DNA of 64,000 bases from Astragalus membranaceus (GCA_039519185.1 CM076849.1:372001-436000); one strand, 5' to 3'; counted from the stretch's first letter, positions 47,901 through 59,020 are shown. The notes: generated by a model not told the origin, from the sequence alone. Translations and numbers: made by a program.

Positions 47901-50900
47901 ATAAAATCCTATCTTCACTATTTCAATTATTTACTCCCAAACTACTAACAAGTGCTTTTGGAGGGTTAAAAGTGATTTTGATGTGATAAATTGATGTTTG
48001 GCTCTTACACCTAAAACCAATTTTATTGGTCTAGAATTGATTCTACTAGAAGCTAGAAATTGTAGCTTCTAAGGTGACATGGAATTGATTCTACCATTGC
48101 ATATTTATATCTTCCATAATTACCCTTCATTATATTAATTTTGTTACTTTTTTTAAAATTATACAACAAATCTCTAACTATAATTTAAATTATATAACGA
48201 ATATTTAAATTATATTAAAATTTCATCTTCCATAAATTCCCTTCACTAAATTTTTTTTTATAAGCACCGACCCTTCACTAAATTTTGATATTCCATAGTT
48301 GCTCTTTACTATATTTACATTTTCCACAAATTCCCTTCACTATGTTGCATTGCAATTTAAATTATATTCTCAAATTATAATTTTAATTTAAATATTTTAC
48401 ATGCTCATTTAGTATTTTGGTTGTCTATTTTATCAAATTTTAAGTTTTTAATGTTATTTTAAATTGATATCCATTTTGGTAATTTCACACCTAAAAGCAA
48501 TTCCAATTCAACCTATCTAAACAACAATGATGACAAAAATCACTTTTTTAGTAAAGGTATCCAAACAAAAATCACGTCATCTTCAACTCACTTTTAACTA
48601 AAATCAATTTTGCAAAATCAATTCTATCGGAATCAATTCTCGTCACCACAGAACCAAACACGCACGTAATGTATTTTATGGAAACACGGTTACTTTTTGA
48701 AGAATACTACAACTGAAAATGCAGGGAGAAAGATAAGATTGGCAGACAGAAAGAAAAATACAATACCTTTGGTGGTAAGTGATTTGATAATAATGCATTA
48801 GTCCGTCTTAATATGAACTGCAAAAGCATAATGGCCAGTCAATTTTCAGGAAAACAAAAGTATATTTTTCTTGAAAGACAGAAGAAACTGGCTGCACTTC
48901 ATTATCAGTAGCTATCAGTTCTGTATAACACCTTTTCTAGTTTATTTAGCAGGATACAACATCAAGGACTAGTGATGGATAATAATACAGATTTCTGAAA
49001 GTGTGCAGTGGAATCTAAATCTAATTCGCATGCACAGGTCAAGTAAAATCATTACCAGATTAACTTTTGCACTTAATTCTGCAGTGCGTTCAGTACCTAG
49101 CTTCTTCTCTTCTGCAGTGGCAGCAGGTTCTCTTCCGCAAATTATCGGTGCCTTTATGACGAAAGTAGGTCACAATCAAAATCAGAAACATCGGAGAAGG
49201 GGGAAAACCCATTCCAGTATCATATCTCCTGAAAGCTTTCTGGAGTTGGGTTGTCTCGTTATGGTATTACTGTCAATAAAAAAATGCTATACATACTATA
49301 GACTTTTATTTGACAACCCATTAAGTCTTTTTTTTCCTAATGTATGGGAAATCATGAAATATTTCGGAAGGATTATTTTGGGAGATTTGTGTAGTGGTTT
49401 ACTATCTATTTTCTATACATATTTGTGTGAGTAGGGAAGATCACATCAATCAAGGGATCTTAAATTAGAATAGAGTGGTTTTTTCTTTCCAAAAGTAGCT
49501 TAAGACTCCTGTATATATCCCTGACATAGGATGAACTTAGATAATTACTAGTATATTCTGACATGGGATGAACTTAAGCTTTTGAAACAATGAGTACTGA
49601 AAATAAAAAATGTAGTGTGTGATAAAGGTAGTACCTCATAGTAACGTCGAAAATGTGCAATATCACCCAATATTCCAGGATTAGTAAAGTTAACCATTGC
49701 AAAGAATTCTTCTAAGTCATTCTGCAAGTGGCATATGGCATAAAGATTAAAAAAAGAAATTAAAATATACGAGAATTTAGGATTGTAACTGACAATACAG
49801 CCAGATAATCATGTGCAATTCTCACTTGCAAAGGAGTTCCTGACAACAAAATTCTACGTTTGCATGGGAGAGAAGCCAATGCCTAATTCAGGAAAAAAAG
49901 TATTTGTGAGTAACATCATGGTAGTCAGCAAGAACCATCTAACTTAGAAACACGCCCGTAAAGGAGGGGGGAAAGAACTTTAGTGGTACCCGGTTTGTCA
50001 TTGTCTGATCATTTTTCAGTCTGTGAGCTTCATCACAAATGAGGAGGTCACACGAGCCACTAGCACTAAACCTTGATGCATGCATTCGGAATGTCTCGTA
50101 TGAAACTATTAGCACCTGCAAATTGGGAATTTTTTTTTAAGTATGTATGTAGTTCAAGCTACCCAAACAAATAATATAAGAATGGTTGGGAGTTTCACCT
50201 GTAAATTGCTTTTGGGACTTGTGAAATTGTTAATCCCAGAGACGACATCTTCTCTAGTGCTTTCACAGAGAGCAACAAGGCGAACTCTTTCTCCAACCCA
50301 CTTCTTGATTTCAGCTTCCCAATTGCTGACAAGGCTGGTAGGAGTGACAATGATGGCCTTTCTAACCATTGGCTTGCCATCGAACCCTTGACAGATAAGA
50401 GTGTACAGTAACGTGATGGACTGCAGTGTCTTCCCCAAACTGCAGAGATAGCATCAACATCAAAGGCAGCCCTACGTGTATAGGTGGGAAGGAAAAAAAG
50501 GGTAGTGTCAAAATGTCAAGATTTCTAAAGGAGTTACCCCATATCATCTGCCAAAATGCATCCATGTATATCGGCTGTTGCGCACAGTCCTGCTACACAA
50601 TCAAACATAAACTGAACCCCTTCTCTGCATCAAAATAATAGAGTTAAAAGAAAGAAATGCTTATTGTGTCCGATGGAAGAAAGGTGATATATGTATTTGA
50701 CATAATAGAGGTAAAAGCACGGGAACTGCAGTGCATCGCCAATTCCAAATGGATTACCTTTGATGTGGACGAAGGCAACGAACAAGCAATGGGTCAACTT
50801 CTATTGTTGTCAAATTAGAATTAGAAGGCTCATTATGCTCGTGTTGTTGAGGGTGCCACAGTATTAGAGGATCAACTCCAGGGGGTAAGGACGGTTTCAC

Positions 50901-51392
50901 CTCCTCAGCGACATCAACATCAGCATTTAAATTCAATTCCAATAGCGGGGGTCTAGGTATAGGAGTAGGAGTAGAAGAGCCCCACGGGACAAACCTTTTG
51001 CGAGCAGAGAGCCGACGAGCAAGGTCTTCATTACTGTAAGCATCGGATTCAGAGGATGGAGGTTTAAACGGTTTTCTGCAAACAATCGCTCCATTCCTAC
51101 CTACCGACAGAACTCGCGGTAGCAACGATTGTCTCTTCACGATGAGGTTACCCCTATAATCACAATTATAATCATAAACAATCATGCAAACAAACAATTT
51201 CATAATTGCAACTGATAATAGATAATATATTAGGTCATAGATCCCTTGACTTGACATTTGCGCTCTATTCTATTACCTGAGAAGAGCTTCCACATTCTGC
51301 GATTTCCGTTGTTCAACATCAACATCATCATCATCATCGTCGACGTAGTCGCTGGAATCAGAAGAACATGACACCACTTCCTCTTCCTCCAT
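35959..51392 (-). CDS. RAD54: RAD54, SNF2-family DNA translocase of homologous recombination
   Basis: Works in the nucleus with RAD51 in strand invasion and chromatin remodelling. Exons (minus strand): 51392-51277, 51153-50758, 50624-50538, 50439-50199, 50115-49990, 49882-49826, 49721-49635, 49151-49056, 48817-48767, 41281-41207, 41092-41006, 40699-40608, 40534-40402, 39029-38910, 38819-38706, 38596-38513, 38404-38327, 38230-38172, 37210-37036, 36815-36717, 36369-35959. All phases agree and the sum is 927 aa (Arabidopsis RAD54 is about 910). Visible motifs: Walker A DDMGLGKT (K203), DEAH box at 308-311, motif V SSKAGGCGLNLIG, motif VI region RVWRDGQKK. The N-terminus is acidic (EEEE, then a run of D), followed by RKRFVPWG-type RAD54 signature text (LSARKRFVPWG). 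The start is the first ATG of exon 1. Intron 9 is about 7.5 kb because of nested transposons. No coding lesion is seen. Confidence 0.95.
39955..39985. repeat. Short interstitial telomere-like repeat
   Basis: Three consecutive gggttta units (plant telomere repeat) in RAD54 intron 13, within an AT-rich stretch. Too short to suggest a telomere fusion. Confidence 0.7.
41447..41650 (-). mobile_element. tRNA-derived SINE in RAD54 intron 9
   Basis: On the minus strand it begins ccaacaagggttggcccaag with an A-box-like tggcccaagtggt, then a B box ggttcgaatc about 35 bp further. A body with gccggaaactcgtggcc and ccggcgtag follows, and the 3' end runs into an A-rich tail (plus-strand ttttttttt at about 41436-41446). 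This layout is that of plant tRNA-derived SINEs. The target duplication was not resolved. Confidence 0.75.
41741..42188. mobile_element. TIR element (hAT-like MITE) in RAD54 intron 9
   Basis: Inverted ends: cattgttctgaaaatcggac on the left, and caatgttttgaaaacaggac read from the right. The flanks gtttaact and atttcact agree at 6 of 8 bases, which fits an old 8-bp duplication. Internal sequence is non-coding. Confidence 0.55.
42518..42819 (+). repeat. 5' LTR of copia element
   Basis: 302 bp, TG...CA. TATA-like cctataaatagg near 42635-42650. Confidence 0.92.
42929..47625 (+). pseudogene. copia gag-pol polyprotein, multiply broken and split by a Helitron
   Basis: Gag from ATG 42929 (FSGENYDFWSIKMKTFF, then a UBN2-type gag) to a stop at 43580-43582. 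The zinc knuckle is split by the Helitron at 43761-44684: its CQHCKK is left of the insertion and FGHVEKNC right of it. Protease YLDSGCSNHM (about 44840). Integrase zinc-binding and core at about 45230-45790 (IDDFSRMTWVYF; LRSDRGKEY; NGVYERRNR, where the family normally has NGVAERKN). Reverse transcriptase from about 46240 (RLIAKGHSQQPGVDY), with YVEDLIYTG in place of YVDD. RNase H at 47185-47622 (STAEAEHVAAAEA, IYCDNKSAI). In-frame stops and frameshifts occur near 45266, 46388, 46466, 46759, 46920 and 47163. Non-functional. Confidence 0.9.
43761..44684 (-). mobile_element. Non-autonomous Helitron inserted in the copia zinc knuckle
   Basis: On the minus strand it starts TCTACTATCTATCTATACG after a host A (rc of T44685) and ends with hairpin CGTGC-gtat-GCACG, then agtatactg and CTAG before a host T (rc of A43760). 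Leaving it out brings the two halves of the copia CCHC knuckle together in frame, which fixes both ends to the base. The interior is AT-rich, contains a duplicated block (about 43940-44200 and 44230-44500), and has no helicase. Confidence 0.92.
47617..47950 (+). repeat. 3' LTR of copia element
   Basis: 334 bp. Same ends as the 5' LTR, followed by the target duplication AGTGC. Confidence 0.92.
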
Positions 51393-52958
51393 CCTCACTC
51401 TCGCCTCTCGCCTGTCGCCTCTCGCGCTCGCCTCTCCAATTCAACTTCCCTTTACCGCCAAAGACAATAATACTCTTTCCCACCCCTAAATCCCTAATAC
51501 TTTTCCACCTCCACCCCACCTAAAATCCCCAAAATATCCCTGATTTAAATTTACTCTTCACCACGACCCTCATGGAGAACAAATATGTTTGGGTTATTCT
51601 ACCTTCCCTCAAGTTTACTCTTCACCACGACCCTTATTGCATGAATTGACTAAACTGCCCTAACTAAAGTTCTCTTATAACTTATATTTTATGTGAATTG
51701 GGTTTTTATATGTACAACATCTATTTTTGAACGAATGTGTGACACAAACGTGTGATTAGAGTTCACATACATGTAAATCCTATTTCTAAGTTTATTTGAA
51801 TTAAGTTCACATACTCATTTAAAAATAGATTTTGCAGATATGAAAACTCAATTTGTATATTAATTAGTTCTCACAAATGTATGTGAGCTGTGAGTTCGCA
51901 TATGTGCAAATCTTATTTATGAGTTTATATGAAATCAATTTACACCTATTTATGTCTAATTTCTAAATGTCCATGAACTTACTTTACACACATTTGCGTG
52001 AACTGAGTTCATGTACGCTCAATAATAGGTTTTGAACGTATGTGAACTCAATTCACATGCATTTGTGTGAATATAATTCACACACGTTCAAAACTATGTG
52101 AAATCGGTTTACACGCGTTAATGTGAACGAAATTCAGATGGTACAGTATACGTTCTGTTTGAACCGAGTTCACACGAAAATATGTGAATAAGTTCACATA
52201 CGCTCAATATAAGTTTTGAACAAATATGAACTGAATTCACACAAACATATGTGAACTAAGTTCACATTTGCCTAGTGAACTCAAAACACCCCCTTTATGT
52301 GAACTGAGCTCACACAAACGTATGTGAACATACCTATGTGTGAACTCTGTTTACATATTGGGAACTAATTTTTGTGTGTGTATGCCTGAACTCAGTTCTA
52401 CACAAGTTTGTGAAAACTCAGTTCACATTAAATAAATAAGGGTAATTTTGTCATTTAAAAGTATATATTTTACTAAAGGGGTGTGGATAGTCACATTGGG
52501 GTGAAGATAGAACCATCCAATATGCTTTTAGTTCTAACCTTGCACTCTACTCATACCAACTTAAGTATTAGAATTCTCTCAAGTGCCAAACCATCATCAT
52601 ATGTTGTCATGAACTCTGACTTCAATGGTCCGTGCGGCACTGACCTATCATCAGCAAGTCTATTAATTTACTAATTTCTATATACTTGACACTCATTTAT
52701 TCGTATGCATTTTAAGTTAATCATACATCGTGCCAATTCATAGAGAACAAATACTCATTGATTTTATAAGAAAAATATTTAATTTCCCAATGAGAGAAAG
52801 ACACGCACACAGTTATACATAGGTGAGGCCTAGGCTGTCCTTGGAGAAATGTGGGCAATCTACCTTAACTACTTAAAAGTTGACATATGGATTCCAGTGA
52901 CATTTATCAGATAAATAAATTCATATAATTTTTTTACGGCTCCTACTATACATATGGA
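51393..52958. other. RAD54 upstream region
   Basis: CT-rich leader (51395-51440). No gene is visible further up. The stretch from about 51690 to 52440 holds a dyad-symmetric repeat listed separately. 52440-52958 is unique AT-rich DNA. Confidence 0.45.
51690..52440. repeat. Degenerate repeat with TGTGAACT-AGTTCACA dyads
   Basis: More than ten imperfect copies of a dyad such as gtgaactgagttcac, spaced roughly 30-60 bp, many followed by acgttcaaaac or gttttgaac. They read equally on both strands. They could be a decayed minisatellite or repeated protein-binding sites 0.3-1 kb upstream of RAD54. Confidence 0.7.
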
Positions 52959-53046
52959 CTACGGGAATACCCGTGAGTTGCACGGGTTGTTCTAATATTT
53001 TGTATTTAATCCTATTGAGTTTATTCTTAAAATATATAAATTATTA

Positions 53047-53088
<42 letters not shown>

Positions 53089-54040
53089 ATATATATAAAT
53101 CATGTATGTATAGAATATAGTGTGATATAAATATGAGTTTAATTTTTTAAATCAGACTTATTAAATTTAGGCAATATTCTTACATATATTATGTGTTTTT
53201 ACAAATAAATAATTGTTAATAATTTTTATAAAACTAATTGTTTTGAAATATAATTTTACAAAAGTGAAATAAAGTTTACAAAGTTGATTAAATACTTTAA
53301 AATAAGGAAGTTGATATTTAATACAAAAATAAGTTATAAAAATAAGGAGCAGCCTAAAGGCTGAGCTTCCTACACAAAATATTCTGTTTACAAAATATAA
53401 TAAATTAGAAAACATATATAAAATATTGATTTTATTTAAATACATAAAGTTTTAATAATAAAAAAAGTCTGTATAAATTTTTAAATACAAATATCTAAAT
53501 TGAGGTTTGAAATTTTGATAAAATAATTTAATTTAGATGAATATTTTTATTTTATGAATTAATAGACCTTTGATATTCTCGTATGCTTTGAAAGAAAAAA
53601 AATTCATATTAATATGAATTATTTATTTAATTGCCATTAATATCATGAGTTATTAGAATATGGGTTGAAGATGTAAAGTTTTAATCAATTCATCACATAT
53701 TTAATTCAATTTTTTGTATAGGTAAACTACTCTATTCATTCTTCTTTTAGTATGGGTTATTAGAAAATGGGTTGATGATGAAAAGTCATAATATGTGAAT
53801 GTTGTTGTTAAATATATTGTATTATTTAATATTTTATGTATCAATTATTTAATTTTCACAACTATTATTAATATAATTATATTGACTATATTGATAAGAT
53901 GAAGGGCCAAAATTTTAAAAATATTACTAATGGAAATTCATGCATTTATACTTGTAACATGAAAAACCATTTGGTTAAGTCATTTCATTAAAACTTAGTA
54001 CACTTGTCATTCAAAGGAGAAGCTAAATTTCTCAAGTCTC

Positions 54041-54107
<67 letters not shown>
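52959..54107 (-). mobile_element. Probable Helitron remnant (non-autonomous)
   Basis: On the minus strand the 3' end has hairpin CCCGTG-caact-CACGGG followed by tattccc and GTAG (expected CTAG) before a T. The 5' end is the TCTATCTATC microsatellite, similar to the TCTACTATCTATC start of the Helitron at 43761-44684. The interior is AT-rich, with a TA/TG microsatellite at 53046-53096. The mutated CTRR and the repeat make the ends less certain. Confidence 0.5.
53046..53096. repeat. Compound TA/GT microsatellite
   Basis: (AT)n followed by (GT)n and (AT)n. Confidence 0.9.

Positions 54108-54109
<2 letters not shown>
54041..54109. repeat. (GATA)n microsatellite
   Basis: About 17 uninterrupted AGAT units at the edge of the Helitron remnant. 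Confidence 0.97.
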
Positions 54110-54851
54110 TTACTTTTCTCAAAATGGTGTTTCTATCAAATGGCGTTCCTTTGCCCTCTTGGATAACTTTCCACCAAGGGGCTCTTCACAAATATCAAGA
54201 TCATTCTATTCTCTCACAAATGATTGTCTATTGGAAGATGCATCAAGGAATAACATAAAAGATCAAAACCATTAGAAGAAAAATCTCAAATAGAAAGCAA
54301 CATGTGCTATGAAATAATTTATTATGGATGCAAATGCCCAAAATTTCTATAAAATACTTCTTTAGCAAAGACTACGAATACAATTTATAACATCTCAATC
54401 ACAGTTGCATCATACGTACATCAAGAAGATAACAATTAATAGTTGAATACATACTCCAATCCAAGAAGAGATAGTTGCTTCTATTTACAGAATATAAAAA
54501 TATAATCATGAAACTTGGAACCTATAACAATTTAAATACTAAATCAACAATGAACAAAAGCTTAAGAAAAAAGACAGATTTACATAACAAAATTGGAACT
54601 CCTACTTCTGTAATGCCTTTCTTCAAGCCTGGGTATTAGTAATGTAACAACAACAAAAAAGGGCTGTAAAAAATAAAAAGATAAGTGGTGACCCCTCTTC
54701 TCAAATATTTTAGGTATTTATAGTATATCTCAAAGAAGACTTAAAGTCAAGGAAAATGAAAAGATTCTAATCAATGTCTATTATAATATGACCTAAATAA
54801 TTAATAATTAATAATTAATAATAATCACAACAATAATTCAGAGATACCAAA
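54110..54851. other. Stretch without recognised gene
   Basis: AT-rich, no conserved frame. It ends in a short (taat)n patch (54800-54830) directly before the Tat-like remnant. Confidence 0.5.
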
Positions 54852-54875
54852 ATGCAACCAAAACCAAAACATGAA

Positions 54876-55090
54876 GGTAGACCCCGGGTTCAGAGCATTG
54901 CCATACCCGCACCCCGACCAGAGGGTATTCCTGAGGGAAACGTCGTAACCCTACCTAACGAGGGTACCAGTCAGTCTGCCCAGCCTTCGAATGTGAGTCA
55001 GCTTTTGGATCTCCTGGTCAATCGCACTCAAGCTATGCTGCATCAGGAAGACCAGCTGAGTGCTAAGACATGCCCATCCCAACGCCCATG
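54876..55090 (+). pseudogene. Tat-like gag N-terminal fragment, copy 2
   Basis: A frame open from 54852 encodes the conserved segment that starts copy 1 and continues with NVSQLLDLLVNRTQAMLHQE, which looks like a helical gag segment. It stops where the GGCGCC array begins. Confidence 0.65.
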
Positions 55091-55770
55091 AGGGCGCCTG
55101 GCAGGGCGCCAATGAAGAAAAGCCAGCGCCCATGAGGGCGCCAATGAAGAGCAGCCAGCGCCCATGAGGGCACGTGGCAGGGCACCAATGAAGAGCAGCC
55201 AGCGCCCATGAGGGCGCCTGGTGTAACAGCCCAGGTCCAACGCATTGGCCACCCCAGCACTATTACATCACGGTCTTCTCTACCCCCCTTGTAGAATTTT
55301 TGCCTTCCGTGGGAATCGAACCTTGCACCTGAGGCATAAGTGCAAGGTTCGATTCCCACGGAAGGCAAAAATTCTACAAGGGGGGTAGAGAAGACCGTGA
55401 TGTAATAGTGCTGGGGTGGCCAATGCGTTGGACCTGGGCTGTTACACCTGGCAGGGCGCCAATGAAGAGCAGCCAGCGCCCAAGAGGGCGCCTGGCAAGG
55501 AAGGAACCAGCGCCCATGAGGGCGCCTGGCAAGGAAGCAGCCAGCGCCCATGAGGGCGTCTGGCAGGGCGCCATGACAACATCAGGCAGCGCCCATGAGG
55601 GCGCCAGGTAGGGCACCAGGGCAGCATCAGACAGCGCCCATGAGAGTTCCTGGCACCTAGGAGGGTACCTGGCAGGGCGCCATGACAACATCAGTCAGCG
55701 CCCATGAGGGTGCCAGGTAGGGAACCAGGGCAGCATCAGACAGCGCCCATGAGGGCGCCTGGTAGGGGAA
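55080..55770 (+). repeat. GGCGCC dyad minisatellite within gag of Tat-like copy 2
   Basis: Same organisation as at 9280-9950, in opposite orientation: units such as GCGCCCATGAGGGCGCC with spacers tggcagggcgccaatgaag or atgacaacatcaggcag. Confidence 0.8.
55222..55446. mobile_element. Perfect 225-bp palindrome with TG...CA ends and 5-bp target duplication
   Basis: Two 107-bp arms, identical as far as I can read, around an 11-bp loop (ctgaggcataa). Ends are TGTAACAGCC and GGCTGTTACA, flanked by CCTGG on both sides (55217-55221, 55447-55451); the uninserted repeat unit has CCTGG once. Each arm contains a tRNA-type B box (GGTTCGATTCC at 55346-55356 and its complement). TG..CA ends and a 5-bp duplication point to an LTR-type integration of an inverted terminal fragment, possibly from a TRIM-like element. 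A foldback DNA element is the alternative. Confidence 0.85.
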
Positions 55771-55923
55771 CCCTTCCTCCAACAACGGTGACACCGAAGA
55801 CACCATCGGGGGTCGTCATCGAGGAGATCCCCCGACCGACGTAGGCATCAAGAGTTTGACTAAGAAGACACCTCCCCCCGAAACTCAAGAAGGTTTTCGG
55901 AAGAAGGACCCTTCACTCGAAGG

Positions 55924-56244
55924 GTGGATGGATGCCGAATCCCAAGGGCCTTGGAGAAGCTGCCAACTCTCAAGATGTATGACGAAACCGGAGACCCAGA
56001 CCGCCATCTGGCACACTTCTCCCTGATGATGCGCTATCGAGGCGCCAGGGAGCCTGTTCACTGTAAAATCTTCCCCCTCACTCTCAAAAATGTCGCACTA
56101 GAGTGGTTTCAAGAGCTAGGCCGAACTCCATATCCTCATGGGGTCAGCTGGCGAGAATGTTCACAGCTCGTTTCACTGCCTCCCAAGTCGAAAAGACAAC
56201 ATGGCCTACAAAGAGGAGGCCAGGGTTGGCAGCATGAAGGCTGA
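55924..56244 (+). pseudogene. Tat-like gag core fragment, copy 2
   Basis: A 106-codon frame with KMYDETGDPDRHLAHFSL, FPLTLKNVALEWFQ and the same surroundings as 8811-9125. A frameshift after EWFQELGR separates it from the homologue of copy 1. Confidence 0.75.
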
Positions 56245-56918
56245 TCTGACTTGTTATGGGCACAATACCAGCTGATGCAGCACCCTCAGGGATGACATTG
56301 AAGAGCTGATTCACGAGGGGAAACTCGCCCAATACGTGAATGAAGAAGAGGATGAAACTCGCGACTCCGAATAAGGAGCAGAGCATCAGGACTCGAACCT
56401 AAGGCTAGGCCTAGTTATGAATTTTGTCGTTGAACACAAAAGCAGAATATCAAGAAAGAAAGAAAAAGGTCCAACTCCATAGTCAGGAGTGGAGCGAAAC
56501 AAGTCTGACACCCTCGACTCCCATACTTGGAGAGATGATCTTGACTTTAGGTTAATGTTGAGGTTTCCCCCTACGATCCAGGCAGTCCCTCCCTGCATGG
56601 TATGTTGGGTCTCATCTTCCAAAAGCAAAGCATCCAAGTTCACGACACCCACCCGGCAGGGATCCAAGGTAGGAGACCACGATGTCTTGGGTAGCAAGCG
56701 CTAAGAAAGGCGCGGAAGTCAAGCAAATGACGAGACCATAAGGTCACAGACACCAGAGATACCCACCTACGAGGGTGATCTCTAGTCTGCAGTCCATAAC
56801 TTCATCCATACTTATCCAATGGAGGCGTGTGAGCATGCGTTGGAAATCTAAGAAGAATAGCTACAATTCTCATGTTGAGCTCAAAATCCAATTCGGACGT
56901 CTCCGCACCAAGGAAGGG
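56245..56918 (+). other. Non-coding part of Tat-like copy 2
   Basis: Corresponds to 8130-8810 of copy 1 on the opposite strand. Several stops and no intact domain. The 125-bp repeat unit begins near 56805. Confidence 0.5.
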
Positions 56919-58403
56919 TGATGAGTCATATTTAGATGTGTTATTTATGCTCTTATCACTTAAATCAACACAAGTTCTCAAGTAATATTCGTGCTTTATT
57001 AGGTAAATATTAGTTATTTAGAGGAAAGAAGGGTTAGGAGCTTGTTTGTTATCATTTGGCACATTTGGTGCCTTTTTGAGTATTTTAATGTCTCTGTTGA
57101 GTGCTGCAGCGGTAAGCCAGCGGTAGACGCTACAGCGCCTATATGACGGTGGGACATTTGGATATTTATAAAGCCACTTGCTGAAATGATGAGTCGTCAC
57201 CCTTATCTCTTATCCTTAGCATGACATTTCAGCACCCAAGTGGATGCTTCAAAGACACTTGGCGCCTCCTACATGTGTCCCATGTGATAGTTGGTGATTT
57301 TAATCATCACACCTTTTTGTAAAGTAGCTTTATGAATAATATCTAAGTTTTATGATCACGAATTATTATTATTATTTTATTAAGACTTGGTTAGATTAAA
57401 TTATAATAGAATGCTTCTTTAGGAAGAACATACAGAGAGAGTTTTAACATGGAGGAAACTATCTTGACATTGTAGCTTTCCTCCATTGTTATTCCACTCT
57501 TAAGCTTTTCTTTTTAGTATAGTTTCTAGATTTCATTTAAGGTTTGCTCACGCCATAGCTTCATCCTTCGTATGTGACTTGGGATCATTGGAGTGTATCT
57601 TTTGCAACCATTCTCCTCTTGTCTTCCTACGGTAATATGAGCTTTTTAGTTTGTATTATGTTGATGAAACTTGTTATGAGCTAATCATGCTGTAGTTGGA
57701 TTGTTCTTAGTGTGTGATGAACTTTGAGTAGCTTTTATGTAATATTATGATGTTTGCGTTTTATTCCTTGTGTCATAATGCTTTCAACTTTGTTTTGGGA
57801 ATGACCAACTAAAACAAGGGGGCTTTGTGGGTACAGACATGGTTCACAGAGAGAACTCAAGGAATGATATGAATGAAAACCCTTTAAAGACATTTAAAGG
57901 AAGTACTACTTAACTCTAGACATAGGGGAGTAATAGTTCATAAGGCAAATGTTGTAAGAGCTTAATATACAGGGGTAAAACTTATTTAGAACCTAGACAT
58001 AGGAGTCTTGTAACATAACCCTGACGATAGTGACTGAAAGGCACGCCACCAAGGCGCTACAGCGTCCACGGATTCTTAAGCGCTACAGCACTTAACTTTA
58101 CAGCGTCTAATATTATAGAACACTACTCTTGGGAATTTACATAACTGCTGAGCTATCCAACTCACTCTTAAATACTTTCAATTCATTACTGTTTTCACAT
58201 CTTTATTTATTCATTTGCATTTATGTTAATCACAATGACAATACTTGTTGACAACTTGTATTTGTTACTTGTTTTGCTCACTAGCTAAATTACTAATTTA
58301 AATATATAAGTAAACTCAACAATCTCCGTGGGAACGATCTTTACTTATCATTATATTACTTGTTGCGATTGTGTATACTTGCACATCTACTTTTCGCACA
58401 ACA
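56919..58403 (+). repeat. Solo LTR of the Athila-like family
   Basis: 1485 bp, from TGATGAGTCA to CGCACAACA, homologous end to end with the LTR at 6341-7805. Flanked by aaggg (56914-56918) and aatgg (58404-58408), one mismatch apart. The host 125-bp repeat unit resumes on the other side. No internal sequence, primer site or purine tract adjoins it, which is the signature of LTR-LTR recombination. Contains CGCTACAGCG-type palindromes near 57105, 57125, 58055 and 58080. Confidence 0.88.
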
Positions 58404-58409
58404 AATGGC

Positions 58410-59020
58410 CCATGAGGGCGCCAGCAGCATACTTATCCAATGGAGGCGTGTGAGCATGCGTTGGAAATCTAAGAAGAAGAGCTACAATTCTCATGTTGAG
58501 CTCAAAATCCAATTCGGGCGTCTCCGCACCAAGGAAGGGCGCCCATGAGGGCACCAGCAGCATACTTATCCGATGGAGGCATGTGAGCATGTGTTGGAAA
58601 GCTAAGAGGAAGAGCTACAATTCTCATGTTGAGCTCAAAGTCCAATTCGGACGTCCCCACACCCGGGAAGGGCGCCCATGAGGGCGCCAAGAGCATCCGA
58701 AAGCGACGTTTTGGCACAAGGCGCCCACGAGGGCGCCAGCATCAGGGCACACCATCTTGGCCCAAGGCGCCCAGGAGGAGGGCGGCAACTTCAGGATGTT
58801 GCATTTTTACTCAGTCCATAACTTCATCCATGCTTATCCGATGGAGGCGTGTGAACATGCGTTGGAAAGCTAAGAAGCAGAGCTACAATTCTCATGTTGA
58901 GCTCAAATCCAATTCAGACGTCTCCACACCCAGGAAAGGCGCCCATGAGGGTGCCAACATCAGAACGCAGCACCATGGCGCAAGGCGCCCAGGAGGGCGC
59001 CAACATCAGGATACGACACA
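58410..59020 (+). repeat. Tandem units of about 125 bp with GGCGCC dyads
   Basis: Units containing catacttatccaatggagg, gcgtgtgagcatgcgttgg, ctacaattctcatgttgagc and ending in gggcgcccatgagggcgcc. Copies begin near 56805 (before the solo LTR), 58430, 58562 and 58803, and a single related unit is at about 8130-8240 in copy 1. Confidence 0.8.

Larger units (their letters stand above)
42518..47950 (+). mobile_element. Ty1/copia retrotransposon, degenerate, in RAD54 intron 9
   Basis: Perfect 5-bp duplication AGTGC (42513-42517 and 47951-47955). 5' LTR 42518-42819, 3' LTR 47617-47950, both from TGTTGAAATG to CTACTAACA. A primer-binding-like tggtaccagggc begins at 42821 and a purine tract aaggaggag precedes the 3' LTR. 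Its orientation is opposite to RAD54. The LTRs differ by substitutions and by an indel of about 20-30 bp (extra gtcttgctagaaccttcaag in the 3' LTR), so the insertion is not recent. Confidence 0.95.
42481..48665. mobile_element. hAT-like MITE, split by a copia element
   Basis: Ends: gcatgtttggtttggcggtg on the left, and gtgcgtgtttggttctgtgg read from the right. Flanking 8-mers gttatgta (42473-42480) and gtaatgta (48666-48673) agree at 7 of 8 bases. Without the copia insertion it would be about 750 bp, AT-rich and non-coding, with inner repeats of aaaatcaattttg type. Confidence 0.6.

Noticed and set aside
38601..51392. Assignment of the minus-strand SNF2 gene to SWI2/ERCC6-like or another CHR protein
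   Set aside because: The exon-by-exon protein, including LSARKRFVPWG and the C-terminal FTNQVDGKLVP region, matches plant RAD54 better.
54041..54109. (GATA)n and other simple repeats as CRISPR-like arrays
   Set aside because: Pure microsatellites without spacers, in a plant nuclear genome.
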